Positions 43,241 to 52,294 are shown, counted from the stretch's first letter. The stretch: DNA of 64,000 nucleotides from Campylobacteraceae bacterium (GCA_013373175.1 JABXII010000016.1:62001-126000); one strand, 5' to 3'. The notes: a model not told the origin generated them from the letters alone. Program-made: numbers and translations.

Positions 43241-44236
43241 CTATCTTGATAAAGAAATACCAAAGTTTATTCTTGTGATATCTTCATTATAATCAATTAA
43301 ACTTTCTCCATAACCACTTGAAACTTGTATATGTCCAAAAGTATTTTTTGAACCAAAGAAAGGGAAAGTCCAATCAAGTTGTCCATAACTTCTGTTATTA
43401 CTTGATTTTAGGTTATTTCTAAGAAGAAGTTTAAAGCTATGTTCTTTATACGGATAAACTAAAGTTAAATCCCCATAACCTAAGTAATCATCAATATCAT
43501 GGTTATCATCACTGTTTCTATCTTCTTCTAATCTATACCACACTTTAGGAATTATAAATAAGTTTTCATATTGTAAGTAAGTTTCTAAATAAACTCTATT
43601 CCATGACCTTGATTTCTCTTCACTTTGTCCATTTGATTCATGTAGAAAACCTGTTTTAAAACCTTTTATAAGAGATTCATCTTTCTTCCCATAAGGAACT
43701 GTAACAAAGAATTCAGGTTTATAATTAGTCTCTCTAAAAGGAGATGAATCATTATATAATTGCCACCAAGAAGTTTGTGTATAACCAAAATAAAAAGTTT
43801 CATCAAAACCAAAGAAGTCATGAATTATAGGCTTTTTTATACTTAATTGGAATTTTGCTTCATTTCTTTTTCTATCTTTTTTTGATTTTGTATCATATGA
43901 GATAGGGAAGAAGTAGTTTTCCTGATATGGATATATATCAAAAGAGGATTCCAACATTTGTTCTATTGTTGATTTTGTCTCTTTATCATCAAAACTATTT
44001 AGTTTCTTTTTTAAAGGTGCTACATCTTTATTCTCTACAACTTTCTTTTCTACTACTACAACTTTCTCTTCTTTTGGAAACTCTACTTTTTGTGTATTTG
44101 CTATTTTTTTGTATATAAGCATAGCATTTTTGTAGTCATTTGCTTTCTCATACTCTTGTGCTTGTTTTAAAAGTTCTTCTGTATCTTGGGCATTTAATAA
44201 AATGCAAACAAATAATACTGATAAAATTTTTTTCAT
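43241..44236 (-). CDS. pldA: PldA, outer-membrane phospholipase A
   Basis: 331-aa outer-membrane beta-barrel phospholipase A. Signal peptide at 1-16 (ends LLNA). The N-terminal extension (about 20-95) is helical and TPR-like, then charged. The barrel starts near 120. The catalytic triad is clear: His199, Ser201 (HESNG) and Asn213 (SRSWNR), with the same spacing as His142/Ser144/Asn156 in E. coli. Calcium-dependent dimerisation on membrane damage is known in the family. AGGA ribosome site before ATG 44236. Divergent from the pqiA-like operon. Confidence 0.93.
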   Translation of the reverse strand: MKKILSVLFVCILLNAQDTEELLKQAQEYEKANDYKNAMLIYKKIANTQKVEFPKEEKVVVVEKKVVENKDVAPLKKKLNSFDDKETKSTIEQMLESSFDIYPYQENYFFPISYDTKSKKDRKRNEAKFQLSIKKPIIHDFFGFDETFYFGYTQTSWWQLYNDSSPFRETNYKPEFFVTVPYGKKDESLIKGFKTGFLHESNGQSEEKSRSWNRVYLETYLQYENLFIIPKVWYRLEEDRNSDDNHDIDDYLGYGDLTLVYPYKEHSFKLLLRNNLKSSNNRSYGQLDWTFPFFGSKNTFGHIQVSSGYGESLIDYNEDITRINFGISLSR

Positions 44237-44307
44237 GTAAAAGGTCCTAATAAATGATTTGATTTTATATTATGTTTCAAGTCATAATTTAATTATTTTT
44301 AATATAC

Positions 44308-44313
44308 TATAAT
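44308..44313 (+). promoter_or_regulatory. -10 box of the Pqi/Let-like operon
   Basis: TATAAT 27 bp before TTG 44341, with an AAGGAAA ribosome site between them. Confidence 0.65.
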
Positions 44314-44340
44314 ATAGTTTTAATAAAAGAAGGAAATAAA

Positions 44341-44946
44341 TTGCCCAAAAGCTTCAAAAATTTAACTATTTGTAAGGATTGTGGTTTAGTTTTAAATAAA
44401 CCAGAGCTAGATTATAGTCATGAATTTCATTGTCCAAGGTGCAATAGTTTGATATATAAGTTTGGGCAAGATTATTTAACAGTATTATTATTTGCTTTTA
44501 CATCTATTATTCTTTTTATTCCTGCAGTATCTTTACCTTTAATGAGTCTTGAAATATTGGACTTAAAACAAACAACAACTCTAGTTGAGACCTTATTGAT
44601 TTTTTTTAAGAATGGATATACTGCTATTTCTATATTAATTACTTTTATTGGGATTGTAGTGCCTTTATTTATGTTAATACTTATTCTTATTATTTTGATT
44701 CCTTTAAGAATAGGTAAAAAGGCAAAATATGTTTCAGCACCATTAAAACTGTATGAAAAACTGTTAGAGTGGCAAATGGGTGAAATATATATGATTAGTA
44801 TTGTTGTTGCAATTATAAAGTTACAGAAAATGGCTACTTTAGATATAGGCTTAGGGTTTTACTTCTTTTTTGCATTTTTAGTAATGATGTCTTTTACTAT
44901 GGCATTATTTAATCCTTACGATATTTGGAATGATGATGAGTTATAA
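44341..44946 (+). CDS. PqiA/LetA-like membrane protein, half 1
   Basis: 201-aa inner-membrane protein with an N-terminal zinc-ribbon (CKDCG at 12-16, then CPRC near 32-35) and four hydrophobic helices, the PqiA domain. E. coli PqiA and LetA carry two such domains in one chain; here they are encoded by two adjacent genes. It should form the inner-membrane part of an MCE lipid-transport system. Start TTG 44341 with AAGGA upstream. Its 3' end overlaps the next gene by 17 bases. Confidence 0.9.
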   Translation: MPKSFKNLTICKDCGLVLNKPELDYSHEFHCPRCNSLIYKFGQDYLTVLLFAFTSIILFIPAVSLPLMSLEILDLKQTTTLVETLLIFFKNGYTAISILITFIGIVVPLFMLILILIILIPLRIGKKAKYVSAPLKLYEKLLEWQMGEIYMISIVVAIIKLQKMATLDIGLGFYFFFAFLVMMSFTMALFNPYDIWNDDEL

Positions 44947-45535
44947 AAGTGATAAAGATTTAGGTTTAGTTCTTTGTACTCACTGTAATAGTGTTTTTAA
45001 AGTAGAAGAAAAGATTTGTACTAAATGTAATAGTGAATTAAAACAAAGAGAAGAGTACTCTTTAGTAAAAACTTTAAGTTTTACTATTGTAGCAATGATA
45101 TTTTTATTCCCTGCAAATATTTTAACTATGATGGATGTTACAACTTTAGGTGTATCTGAAAAGAGTACTATTTTAGACGGAATAGTTTACTTCTTTGAAA
45201 CAAAATCATATTTAATAGCAATAGTTATTTTCTTTGCAAGTATTATTGTTCCTATTTTTAAGCTACTTGTACTAGTATATCTTTTATATACAACAAAATA
45301 TAATAAAACCTATTTAGCAAAAAATGCAACAAAATATTATAGAATAATTAAATTTATTGGTAAATGGTCAATGATAGATATATTTGTAGTTGCTTTAATG
45401 ATTGTAATGGTTCAGTTTGGGAACCTTTCAAATATAACTGCAGGACCTGCTGCAATTGCATTTACAGTTGTAGTTGTATCAACTATGTTAGCAACAGAGA
45501 GTTTTGATACAAGATTATTATGGGATAAGGATTAA
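44930..45535 (+). CDS. PqiA/LetA-like membrane protein, half 2
   Basis: 201-aa second PqiA domain: zinc ribbon CTHC / CTKC near 17-35 and four TM helices, with FPANILTMM and a PIFKLLVLVYLLY segment that parallel the first half (FIPAVSLPLMSL and PLFMLILILIILI). Three ATGs in a row (44930, 44933, 44936) are possible starts; TTGGA lies just before them, so 44936 has the better spacing. Followed 3 bases later by the MCE protein. Confidence 0.9.
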   Translation: MMMSYKSDKDLGLVLCTHCNSVFKVEEKICTKCNSELKQREEYSLVKTLSFTIVAMIFLFPANILTMMDVTTLGVSEKSTILDGIVYFFETKSYLIAIVIFFASIIVPIFKLLVLVYLLYTTKYNKTYLAKNATKYYRIIKFIGKWSMIDIFVVALMIVMVQFGNLSNITAGPAAIAFTVVVVSTMLATESFDTRLLWDKD

Positions 45536-45538
45536 TAA

Positions 45539-47884
45539 ATGGATGAAAAGATAGAACATGAAAGTGTAAGGAAGAGTAAAAAAATAGTATTTTTAATTTG
45601 GCTTTTACCTTTTATTGCATTACTTATCTCTACATCAATGTTATATAATCATTTTGAAAAGCAAGGTGAAGAAATTGAGATTTACTTTAACAATGCGGAA
45701 GGCTTTGTCGTAGATAAAACACCTTTGAAATATAAGGGAATAAAAATTGGTATAGTATCTAATATTGAAGTTGATGAAAAAAATATAAATAGATTTTTAG
45801 TAAAAGTTGAAGTTGATAACAAAGCTTTATCTTTAGTAGCAAAAAAAGGTACTAAATTTTGGAAAGTTGAACCAAAGGCTACACTTACTGAAATATCAGG
45901 ATTAAATACAATTTTTAGTGGTATATATATTGAAGCAATGCCTAGTGCTCAAAATATTGAAGAGATCAAAAAGCTAGAAGAACAGTTCTCTTTTGATGCA
46001 GTATCTGAAAAACCTATAAACTATTTACAAGATGGTCTGTTTTTAGATTTAAAATCTTCAAATGGAACTCTAGAAGTAGGCGCACCTATTTTATACAAAA
46101 GTTTCTTAGTAGGAAAAATTGTTAAAAAGAATTTAAAAGATAATAATATTTTATACACAATATTTATAGAAGAAGAGTATAAAGGTTTAGTTAAAGAAGA
46201 TAGCTCTTTTTGGAATATAAGTGCAATAGATTTAAAAGCTTCTTTAAGTGGAATAAAATTTAAAGTTAATACCTTAGCCTCTCTTATTGCAGGTGGAATT
46301 GAATTTGATTCAGATAGTTTAAAAGAACCGTTAAGAAATACTTCAAAAGTGTTCAATCTATATTCTAGTAAAGAAGATATTGCTTATTTAAGTGATTATG
46401 TGGTTTTACAAACAAATGTTGAGCATGGATTAGAAAAAGAGTTTAGTAAAGTTCTTTATAATGGAATAGAAATAGGGTATGTTGATGATTTAAGTTTTGT
46501 GTTAGAAGATAAACAGAGTTTTATTTTTATAAAAATTAAAAAAGAGTTTGCATCTTTATTGAAAAACAATCCATATTTTGAACTTAAAAAACCTACCATC
46601 TCATTAGAAAAGCTAGAAGAACTGCCTAATATAGTAAAAGGGACATATATCAACCTTACTAAAAGAAGTAAAAAAGAAGGCAAAATAAAAGATATATATA
46701 CTTTACATGATAGTTCAATAAAAAGAGAAACATTAGAAATAGTTTTAAAAAGTGATGATACTTTAAAAATAGAAAAAAACTCACCAGTATTTTTTAAAGA
46801 TATAAAAGTAGGGCAAGTAAAAAGTAAAAAGCTTCACACTAAATCTGACGAGTTAAGAGTTGAGGTAGAAATATTTAAAGAGTATTCATATTTAGTAAAC
46901 AGTACTTCAATCTTTTATATTCAATCTCCAGTAGAAATAAATGCTAGTTTAGAGAATATCTCGTTTAAAACTGCTCCTTTAAGTAGTTTTATAAACTCAT
47001 CAATAGCCTTTGAAACTAAAGATTTAAGAGCAAAAAGAACAATAAATAGATTTTATTTATTTCCTAGTTATGAAAAGATGTTAGAGCAAAAATACTTCTT
47101 ACAAAAGGGGAAAAGATATACTCTATCACTTGACAATGCAAACAATGTATTAAAGTCTAACTCTATATATTATAAAGGGATAGAAGCTGGAAAAGTAGTA
47201 AGTAAAAAGTATAATGAAAAAACAAAAAAAGTAGATGCACAAATTTTTGTATTTGATAAATATGCAAAATATATCAATGAAAGTACAAAGTTCTATTCTA
47301 TAAGTGGTTTTGATATGGACTTTTCCCTAGAAAAAGTAAATATAAAAACACAATCTTTAAATACTTTAGTAAAAGGTGGTATCTCTTTTATTTCATTAGA
47401 TGAAAATGCAAGAGAAGTAAAGAGTTTCCATAAGTTTGATTTTTATAAAAGTTTAGATGAGGTTTTAAAAGAACAAAGATTTGATGAAAACGGTCTAAGA
47501 GTAGTAGTTCTTGCAAAAAGTAAAAGTTCATTAAAAAAGAATTCTCCTGTATTTTATAGACAACTTCAAATAGGTGTTGTAGAAGATTATAGTTTAGCTA
47601 AAGATGGAACTTCTGTTAAACTTCAACTTTATATAGATGAAAAGTTCAAACATCTTGTTAGAGAAAATTCAATTTTTTATAATGCTACAGCTTTTGGTAT
47701 GGAGATTAGTCTTTTAGGAGTTAAAGTTACAACAGAGACTTTAGAAACACTTCTTACAGGTGGAATTTCTTTGGTTACTCCTACAGAATATAAAGAAAAA
47801 GCAAAACCTATGATGAGCTTCCCTTTATATGATGATGTAGAGGAAGAGTGGTTGCAGTGGAATCCTAAGTTTAAAAATCTATAG
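45539..47884 (+). CDS. PqiB/LetB-like protein with six MCE domains
   Basis: 781-aa protein anchored by one N-terminal TM helix (about 17-36) with the rest in the periplasm. I count six MCE (MlaD-like) repeats beginning near residues 46, 167, 288, 399, 526 and 653, each with a 'YKGIxIGxV' type motif (for example YKGIKIGIV, YKGIEAGKV, FKDIKVGQV, YRQLQIGVV). E. coli PqiB has three and LetB seven. Such proteins form hexameric tubes that carry phospholipids between inner and outer membranes. Third gene of the operon; no PqiC follows. Confidence 0.92.
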   Translation: MDEKIEHESVRKSKKIVFLIWLLPFIALLISTSMLYNHFEKQGEEIEIYFNNAEGFVVDKTPLKYKGIKIGIVSNIEVDEKNINRFLVKVEVDNKALSLVAKKGTKFWKVEPKATLTEISGLNTIFSGIYIEAMPSAQNIEEIKKLEEQFSFDAVSEKPINYLQDGLFLDLKSSNGTLEVGAPILYKSFLVGKIVKKNLKDNNILYTIFIEEEYKGLVKEDSSFWNISAIDLKASLSGIKFKVNTLASLIAGGIEFDSDSLKEPLRNTSKVFNLYSSKEDIAYLSDYVVLQTNVEHGLEKEFSKVLYNGIEIGYVDDLSFVLEDKQSFIFIKIKKEFASLLKNNPYFELKKPTISLEKLEELPNIVKGTYINLTKRSKKEGKIKDIYTLHDSSIKRETLEIVLKSDDTLKIEKNSPVFFKDIKVGQVKSKKLHTKSDELRVEVEIFKEYSYLVNSTSIFYIQSPVEINASLENISFKTAPLSSFINSSIAFETKDLRAKRTINRFYLFPSYEKMLEQKYFLQKGKRYTLSLDNANNVLKSNSIYYKGIEAGKVVSKKYNEKTKKVDAQIFVFDKYAKYINESTKFYSISGFDMDFSLEKVNIKTQSLNTLVKGGISFISLDENAREVKSFHKFDFYKSLDEVLKEQRFDENGLRVVVLAKSKSSLKKNSPVFYRQLQIGVVEDYSLAKDGTSVKLQLYIDEKFKHLVRENSIFYNATAFGMEISLLGVKVTTETLETLLTGGISLVTPTEYKEKAKPMMSFPLYDDVEEEWLQWNPKFKNL

Positions 47885-47918
47885 GAATTTTAAAATATTT
47901 TTGCAAGAAAAACAATGG

Positions 47919-47924
47919 TATAAT
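47919..47924 (+). promoter_or_regulatory. -10 box of the rpe operon
   Basis: TGG-TATAAT-CCCGC, 30 bp before ATG 47955. Confidence 0.7.
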
Positions 47925-47954
47925 CCCGCAATTATTTAAAAAAGGTTATTATTT

Positions 47955-48596
47955 ATGCTTGTAGCACCTTCGATTTTATCGGCAGATTTTGGAAAACTAA
48001 ATGAAGAAATTACAGCTATTTGTGATGGTGGTTGTGACTATATTCATGTTGATGTGATGGATGGACACTTTGTTCCAAATATGACAATTGGACCAGTTGT
48101 AGTTAATCCTGTTGCAAAGGTTGCAACAAAACCTTTAGATGTACACTTAATGGTTGAAAACAATACTTTTTTCGTAGAGCTTTTTGCTCCTTTAAAACCA
48201 GAGTTTATATCTTTTCATATAGAGAGTGAAAAACACCCTCATAGACTTATTCAAAAAATTAGATCTTATGGAATAAGACCTGCAATAGTTTTAAATCCAC
48301 ATACTCCTCCTGAATCAATTGAATATTTAATTGAAGATTTAGATATGGTTTTACTAATGTCAGTAAATCCAGGTTTTGGTGGTCAAAAGTTTATTTCAAG
48401 TGTTGTTGAAAAAACTAAAAAGTTAAAAGAACTTATCAATAAAAGAAATCCTGCCTGTTTAATACAAGTAGATGGTGGAGTAAATGATAAAAATATTCAT
48501 GAATTAAAAGAAGCTGGTGTAGATATGGTTGTTGCTGGGTCATATGTTTTTGGAAATGAAGACTACTCAAAAGCAATAAAGAGCCTGCAGGTTTAA
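47955..48596 (+). CDS. rpe: Rpe, ribulose-phosphate 3-epimerase
   Basis: Pentose-phosphate/Calvin-type TIM-barrel epimerase interconverting ribulose-5-P and xylulose-5-P. Metal and catalytic residues are in SILSAD (Asp11), HVDVMDGHFVPN (His33, Asp35), HLMV (His66) and DGGV (Asp174 region); MSVNPGFGGQKF is the phosphate/mobile loop. Length 213 aa is standard. AAAGG ribosome site. First gene of a five-gene unit with trpF, dnaQ-like, HD and gdx-like genes. Confidence 0.97.
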   Translation: MLVAPSILSADFGKLNEEITAICDGGCDYIHVDVMDGHFVPNMTIGPVVVNPVAKVATKPLDVHLMVENNTFFVELFAPLKPEFISFHIESEKHPHRLIQKIRSYGIRPAIVLNPHTPPESIEYLIEDLDMVLLMSVNPGFGGQKFISSVVEKTKKLKELINKRNPACLIQVDGGVNDKNIHELKEAGVDMVVAGSYVFGNEDYSKAIKSLQV

Positions 48597-48599
48597 TAT

Positions 48600-49193
48600 A
48601 TGAAAATTAAGATTTGTGGAATAACAAATTTAGAAGATGCCCTAGCAGCTATTGAAGCAGGTGCTGATGCTTTAGGATTTGTTTTTTATGATAAAAGTCC
48701 AAGATTTATCGAACCTTTTGAAGCTAGAAAAATAGTAGATGAAATACCTCCATTTATTCAAACAGTAGGTCTATTTGTAAATGAAAACAGTGGTTTTATA
48801 AACCAAGTTTGTACAAATGCAAAAATGCAACTTGCACAGATAATTGATGATGATAGTTTTACTGATTTTGATGCTTTAAAATTTAAATCAATGAGAGTAA
48901 TAAGAGCAAAAAGTGAAAAAGATATTATTGAAAATATGAATAACTATATTTTAGTAGATGCTTTTGTTGACTCTTTTGGTGGAGCTGGTAAAAGAGTTGC
49001 CTTGGAGTGGTTTAAAAAAGTTGATTGTTCTAAAATTGTTCTTGCTGGTGGATTAACTCAAGATAACATCTGTGAATTAAAAGGTTATAGCTTTTATGGA
49101 GTTGATGTAAGTTCTGGTGTGGAAGAAAGCAAGGGTAAAAAAGACAAACAAAAAATGATAAATTTTGTAAAAGCTGTAAATGAAATCAAATAA
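48600..49193 (+). CDS. trpF: TrpF, phosphoribosylanthranilate isomerase
   Basis: TIM-barrel Amadori-rearrangement enzyme of tryptophan synthesis. The N-terminal MKIKICGIT contains catalytic Cys6, the catalytic Asp is in ILVDAFVD (near 121), and the phosphate loops are LAGGLTQDN and VDVSSGVE. Length 197 aa is standard. It is 3 bases after rpe and overlaps the next gene by 14 bases. It is away from other trp genes, except trpC at 56.4 kb, which lies in another unit. Confidence 0.96.
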   Translation: MKIKICGITNLEDALAAIEAGADALGFVFYDKSPRFIEPFEARKIVDEIPPFIQTVGLFVNENSGFINQVCTNAKMQLAQIIDDDSFTDFDALKFKSMRVIRAKSEKDIIENMNNYILVDAFVDSFGGAGKRVALEWFKKVDCSKIVLAGGLTQDNICELKGYSFYGVDVSSGVEESKGKKDKQKMINFVKAVNEIK

Positions 49194-50010
49194 AAATTTC
49201 TATTCTAGTCTTGTAGATAAACTAAAAAAATCTCCTATTTTATTTGATGATTTTTTAGATATTCTAAAAAGGCATAAAGAGAAGTTTTTTGATAATCCAG
49301 AGTTAGAGTTTGAACTACTGCTTTCAAATGGATTTTCTATTGATATTGAAGATGATAAAGTTTTTTTAAAAACAACAAAAACAAAAATTAGTGAACAAAC
49401 TTTCTGTATAGTTGATATTGAGACAAATGGTGGTCATGTAAATAAAGGTCATCAAATAATAGAAATAGGTGCAGTAAAATATAAAAATGGAGAAATCTTA
49501 GACTCTTTTGAGTCTTTAGTATATGCTAAAGATATTCCAGAATATATTCAAGGTGTTACAAATATTACACCAGATATGTTAGAAGATGCTCCTTTATTAA
49601 AAAAAGTATTAGAAGAGTTTAAAGTCTTTTTAGAAGATGATGTTTTTGTGGCCCATGATATAAAGTTTGATTATAACTTTATTTCAAACTCTTTAGAGAA
49701 GTGTAATTTAGGAAAACTTCTTAATAGAAAGCTTTGCACTATTGATTTAGCTAGAAGAACAATAAAAGCAGAGAAATATGGTTTAAAATCGTTAAAAGAA
49801 CTACTTCAAATAGATATAGATAATCATCATAGAGCTTACAGTGATGCATTAAGTACAACTTATATTTTGAAAGAAGCTATAAAGCATGTAGATAAAAGTG
49901 TTGTTACAGTAGAAGATTTGATTTCTTATTCAAAAAATGCAAAACCTGTTATGCCAAAGATGAAAGTTAATCATGGAAAAAAAGAAGAAAAACAAAAGGT
50001 GGAAAAGTAA
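49180..50010 (+). CDS. DnaQ-like 3'-5' exonuclease
   Basis: 276-aa DEDDh exonuclease. The exonuclease domain spans about 75-235: Exo I VDIETNG (Asp78, Glu80), Exo II HDIKFDYNFI (about 157-166) and Exo III HHRAYSDA (His225/Asp230 region). The first 70 residues are an added helical domain (SLVDKLKKSPILFDDFLDIL) found in Campylobacterota homologues, and the last 20 are lysine-rich. It could be the replicative proofreading subunit or a separate exonuclease; there is no clear clamp-binding motif. Embedded in the rpe-trpF operon. Confidence 0.88.
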   Translation: MKSNKNFYSSLVDKLKKSPILFDDFLDILKRHKEKFFDNPELEFELLLSNGFSIDIEDDKVFLKTTKTKISEQTFCIVDIETNGGHVNKGHQIIEIGAVKYKNGEILDSFESLVYAKDIPEYIQGVTNITPDMLEDAPLLKKVLEEFKVFLEDDVFVAHDIKFDYNFISNSLEKCNLGKLLNRKLCTIDLARRTIKAEKYGLKSLKELLQIDIDNHHRAYSDALSTTYILKEAIKHVDKSVVTVEDLISYSKNAKPVMPKMKVNHGKKEEKQKVEK

Positions 50011-50555
50011 TGTTTACACAAGATAAATATCAAAAAGCAATGAACTTTGCTGCAAAAGCTCATGGTGAACAAAAAACACCAACAGGCGTTTCTTATATAA
50101 GTCATTTAGCTTCAGTTGCTATGGAAGTAATGTATGCTTGTGCAAAGAGTGAATTAAAGTTAGAACAAACAGATTTAGCAATTACAGTTGCATTATTACA
50201 TGATACTATTGAAGATACTGATGTAACATATGATGATATTTATAAAGAGTTTGGAGGAGATGTTGCCGAAGCTGTAGATGCTTTAACAAAAGATAAAACA
50301 TTAGAGTCTAAAAAAGAGCAAATGGCAGCTAGTATTAATAATCTTCTAACACAGCCTTATGAAATTCAAATGGTAAAACTTGCAGATAGAATTGTAAATA
50401 TGCAAGAGCCACCAAAGTCTTGGGATAATCTAAAAATATTAAACTATCACAAAGAAGCGAAATTTATATTATCTTGCCTAAAGAATTCTAATGCCCATCT
50501 TTCAAAAAGATTAGAAGATAAAATAAATCAATATATAATTTATATAAACAGATAA
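50010..50555 (+). CDS. Small HD-domain (p)ppGpp hydrolase-like protein
   Basis: 181-aa stand-alone HD domain of the RelA/SpoT hydrolase type (Mesh1-like small alarmone hydrolase). Metal ligands are His32 (YISHL), His64-Asp65 (LLHDTIEDTD) and the Asp of VKLADRIVNM. It has no synthetase, TGS or ACT domain. Likely removes pyrophosphate from (p)ppGpp or a related nucleotide; not proven. Its ATG overlaps the previous stop (TAATG) and its own stop overlaps the next ATG in the same way. Confidence 0.85.
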   Translation: MFTQDKYQKAMNFAAKAHGEQKTPTGVSYISHLASVAMEVMYACAKSELKLEQTDLAITVALLHDTIEDTDVTYDDIYKEFGGDVAEAVDALTKDKTLESKKEQMAASINNLLTQPYEIQMVKLADRIVNMQEPPKSWDNLKILNYHKEAKFILSCLKNSNAHLSKRLEDKINQYIIYINR

Positions 50556-50875
50556 TGTCTGCTTGGTTTTATTTAGTTTTAGCAGGACTTTTAGAAGTAG
50601 GCTTTGCTTCAATGTTAAAACTTACTGATAATTTTACAAAGCTTATTCCTACTATTATATTTTTAGTTTTTGCAAGTGGGAGTTTTTATTTTCTTACAAA
50701 AGCAGTTGAAGAAATACCTATGGGAACAGCATATGCTGTTTGGACTGGAATAGGAGCTTTTGGTACGATAATTATAGGAATATTTTTGTATAAAGAGCCT
50801 GCAAGTGCCTTGAGACTATTTTTCTTATTTACTTTAATAGCTTCAATTATAGGACTTAAGTTAGTTAGTAAATAG
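50555..50875 (+). CDS. SMR-family exporter, Gdx/SugE type
   Basis: 106-aa four-helix small multidrug resistance protein. The essential Glu14 (GLLEVGFA) is present, and the WTGIGAFGTIIIGIFLYKEPAS block together with MGTAYAVW matches the Gdx (guanidinium exporter, formerly SugE) subgroup more than EmrE/QacE. It acts as an antiparallel dimer exchanging guanidinium for protons. Single gene; no guanidine riboswitch is seen upstream because it is translationally coupled to the HD gene. Confidence 0.9.
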   Translation: MSAWFYLVLAGLLEVGFASMLKLTDNFTKLIPTIIFLVFASGSFYFLTKAVEEIPMGTAYAVWTGIGAFGTIIIGIFLYKEPASALRLFFLFTLIASIIGLKLVSK

Positions 50876-50899
50876 TTTAGAAAAATTTCTAAACTATTT
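50870..50899. terminator. Bidirectional terminator between gdx-like and oorC
   Basis: AAATAGTTTAGAAA (50870-50883) pairs perfectly with 50886-50899. It covers the stop codon of the exporter (50873-50875) and that of oorC (50894-50896). Core TAGTTTAGA belongs to the same AT-rich hairpin type seen elsewhere in the window. Confidence 0.75.
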
Positions 50900-51448
50900 T
50901 ACTTTTTTTGCGTATTCTAAACCTAAATCAAAAGCTTTATTATTTATATCATGAACTTTTTCAGGAACTTTAGAAAGCATTGTTTGTCTTAAAGTATCAT
51001 TGTCAACTGTATATCCAGTCATATGATTTGCAATAGATAAAGCAAGAACTGATTGAGTAATTACATTTCCTACTTCCTCTTTTGCAATAGTGATGATAGG
51101 AATCTCATAAATATTCCATTTATCTCTATCTTCTTGTGTTGGTTTAACTAAGTTTGGTTCTACAACAATAGTTCCACCAGGTTTTACACCACTTTTAAAT
51201 TGGTCATATGAAATTTGTGCAACTGATAACATAAAATCAATTTCCCCATCATTTGCATATGGGTATAAAATTTCTTCATCTTCTAAAGTAATATCTACCA
51301 CTGTTGGACCACCTCTTACTTGAGAAGTATAAGTTGCAGTTTTTAGTCCATATCCGCCAGCTTTGATTTTAGCAGCTGCAAAAATTGCACCTGCAAGAAG
51401 TACACCTTGTCCACCAACACCAGTAAATCTCATTAATGTTTTAGCCAT
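50894..51448 (-). CDS. oorC: OorC, 2-oxoglutarate:acceptor oxidoreductase gamma subunit
   Basis: 184-aa gamma subunit of the CoA-acylating 2-oxoacid:ferredoxin/flavodoxin oxidoreductase that converts 2-oxoglutarate to succinyl-CoA in Campylobacterota. The N-terminal RFTGVGGQGVLLAG and the SQVRGGPT motif are typical of the gamma domain. Last gene of oorDABC, 9 bases after oorB. Confidence 0.95.
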   Translation of the reverse strand: MAKTLMRFTGVGGQGVLLAGAIFAAAKIKAGGYGLKTATYTSQVRGGPTVVDITLEDEEILYPYANDGEIDFMLSVAQISYDQFKSGVKPGGTIVVEPNLVKPTQEDRDKWNIYEIPIITIAKEEVGNVITQSVLALSIANHMTGYTVDNDTLRQTMLSKVPEKVHDINNKAFDLGLEYAKKVK

Positions 51449-51457
51449 GATGTCTCC

Positions 51458-52294
51458 TTAAATTTCAACTTTAGTATTATTTTGATGTGCTTCTTGAACC
51501 AGTTTATACATATCTGTATATTCTTTTGCTTCTTTATCTTGTTTTAAAATACCTGTAGGGAAAAGTTTCTCTTTCTCTTCATTTTCTTCAAGTTTTTCAA
51601 ACTTAGGTTTTGCCATTGTGATTTCATCAATCCACTTTAAGTTTTCCATTGCAGTTGCCATTTTATTTTTTCTACCAAGATTAACATGACAGTTTGAGAA
51701 AATATCAAAGAAAGAATAACCATTATGCTCAAAACCTTTTACAAATATTCTTTCAAGTTTTTTAGGGTCTAACATAGTCTCTCTTGCTACAAATGAAGCA
51801 CCAGCTCCAATGGCTAAATCACAGGCATTAAAAGTAGGGTCTATATTTCCTCTTTTTGCTGTAACTGTCCACATTCCTTGAGGAGTAGTTGGAGAAGTTT
51901 GAGAGTTAGTTAATCCATAAATAAAGTTATTAATAACAATATGGTTAATATCTATATTTCTTCTACAACCATGGATTGTATGGTTTCCCCCAATTGCTAA
52001 ACCATCACCATCCCCAGTTACACAAATAACTTTTTTATCTGGGTTAGCTAGTTTGATACCAGTTGCATAAGCAATTGCTCTACCATGAGTTGTATGTACT
52101 GTATTACAGTTGATATATGATGAAAATCTTCCAGAACATCCAATTCCTGAAACAACACAAACATCGTCCATGTCCCATCCAAGTTTATCAATTGCTCTAA
52201 TAAGTGCTTTTAAAATAACACCATCTCCACAACCCCAACACCATAAAGTTGGCATTTTGTTTGTTCTTAAATAGTTATCATAATTAAATGCCAT
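51458..52294 (-). CDS. oorB: OorB, 2-oxoglutarate:acceptor oxidoreductase beta subunit
   Basis: 278-aa thiamine-diphosphate-binding subunit. WCWGCGDG (about 18-25; Cys ligands of the Fe-S cluster), the TPP/Mg motif GDGDGLAIGGNHTIH (about 95-110) with a following NNxxYGLTxxQTSPTT block (residues near 122-136) are clear. Length is normal for KorB-type subunits. Directly follows oorA (1-base gap). Confidence 0.96.
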   Translation of the reverse strand: MAFNYDNYLRTNKMPTLWCWGCGDGVILKALIRAIDKLGWDMDDVCVVSGIGCSGRFSSYINCNTVHTTHGRAIAYATGIKLANPDKKVICVTGDGDGLAIGGNHTIHGCRRNIDINHIVINNFIYGLTNSQTSPTTPQGMWTVTAKRGNIDPTFNACDLAIGAGASFVARETMLDPKKLERIFVKGFEHNGYSFFDIFSNCHVNLGRKNKMATAMENLKWIDEITMAKPKFEKLEENEEKEKLFPTGILKQDKEAKEYTDMYKLVQEAHQNNTKVEI

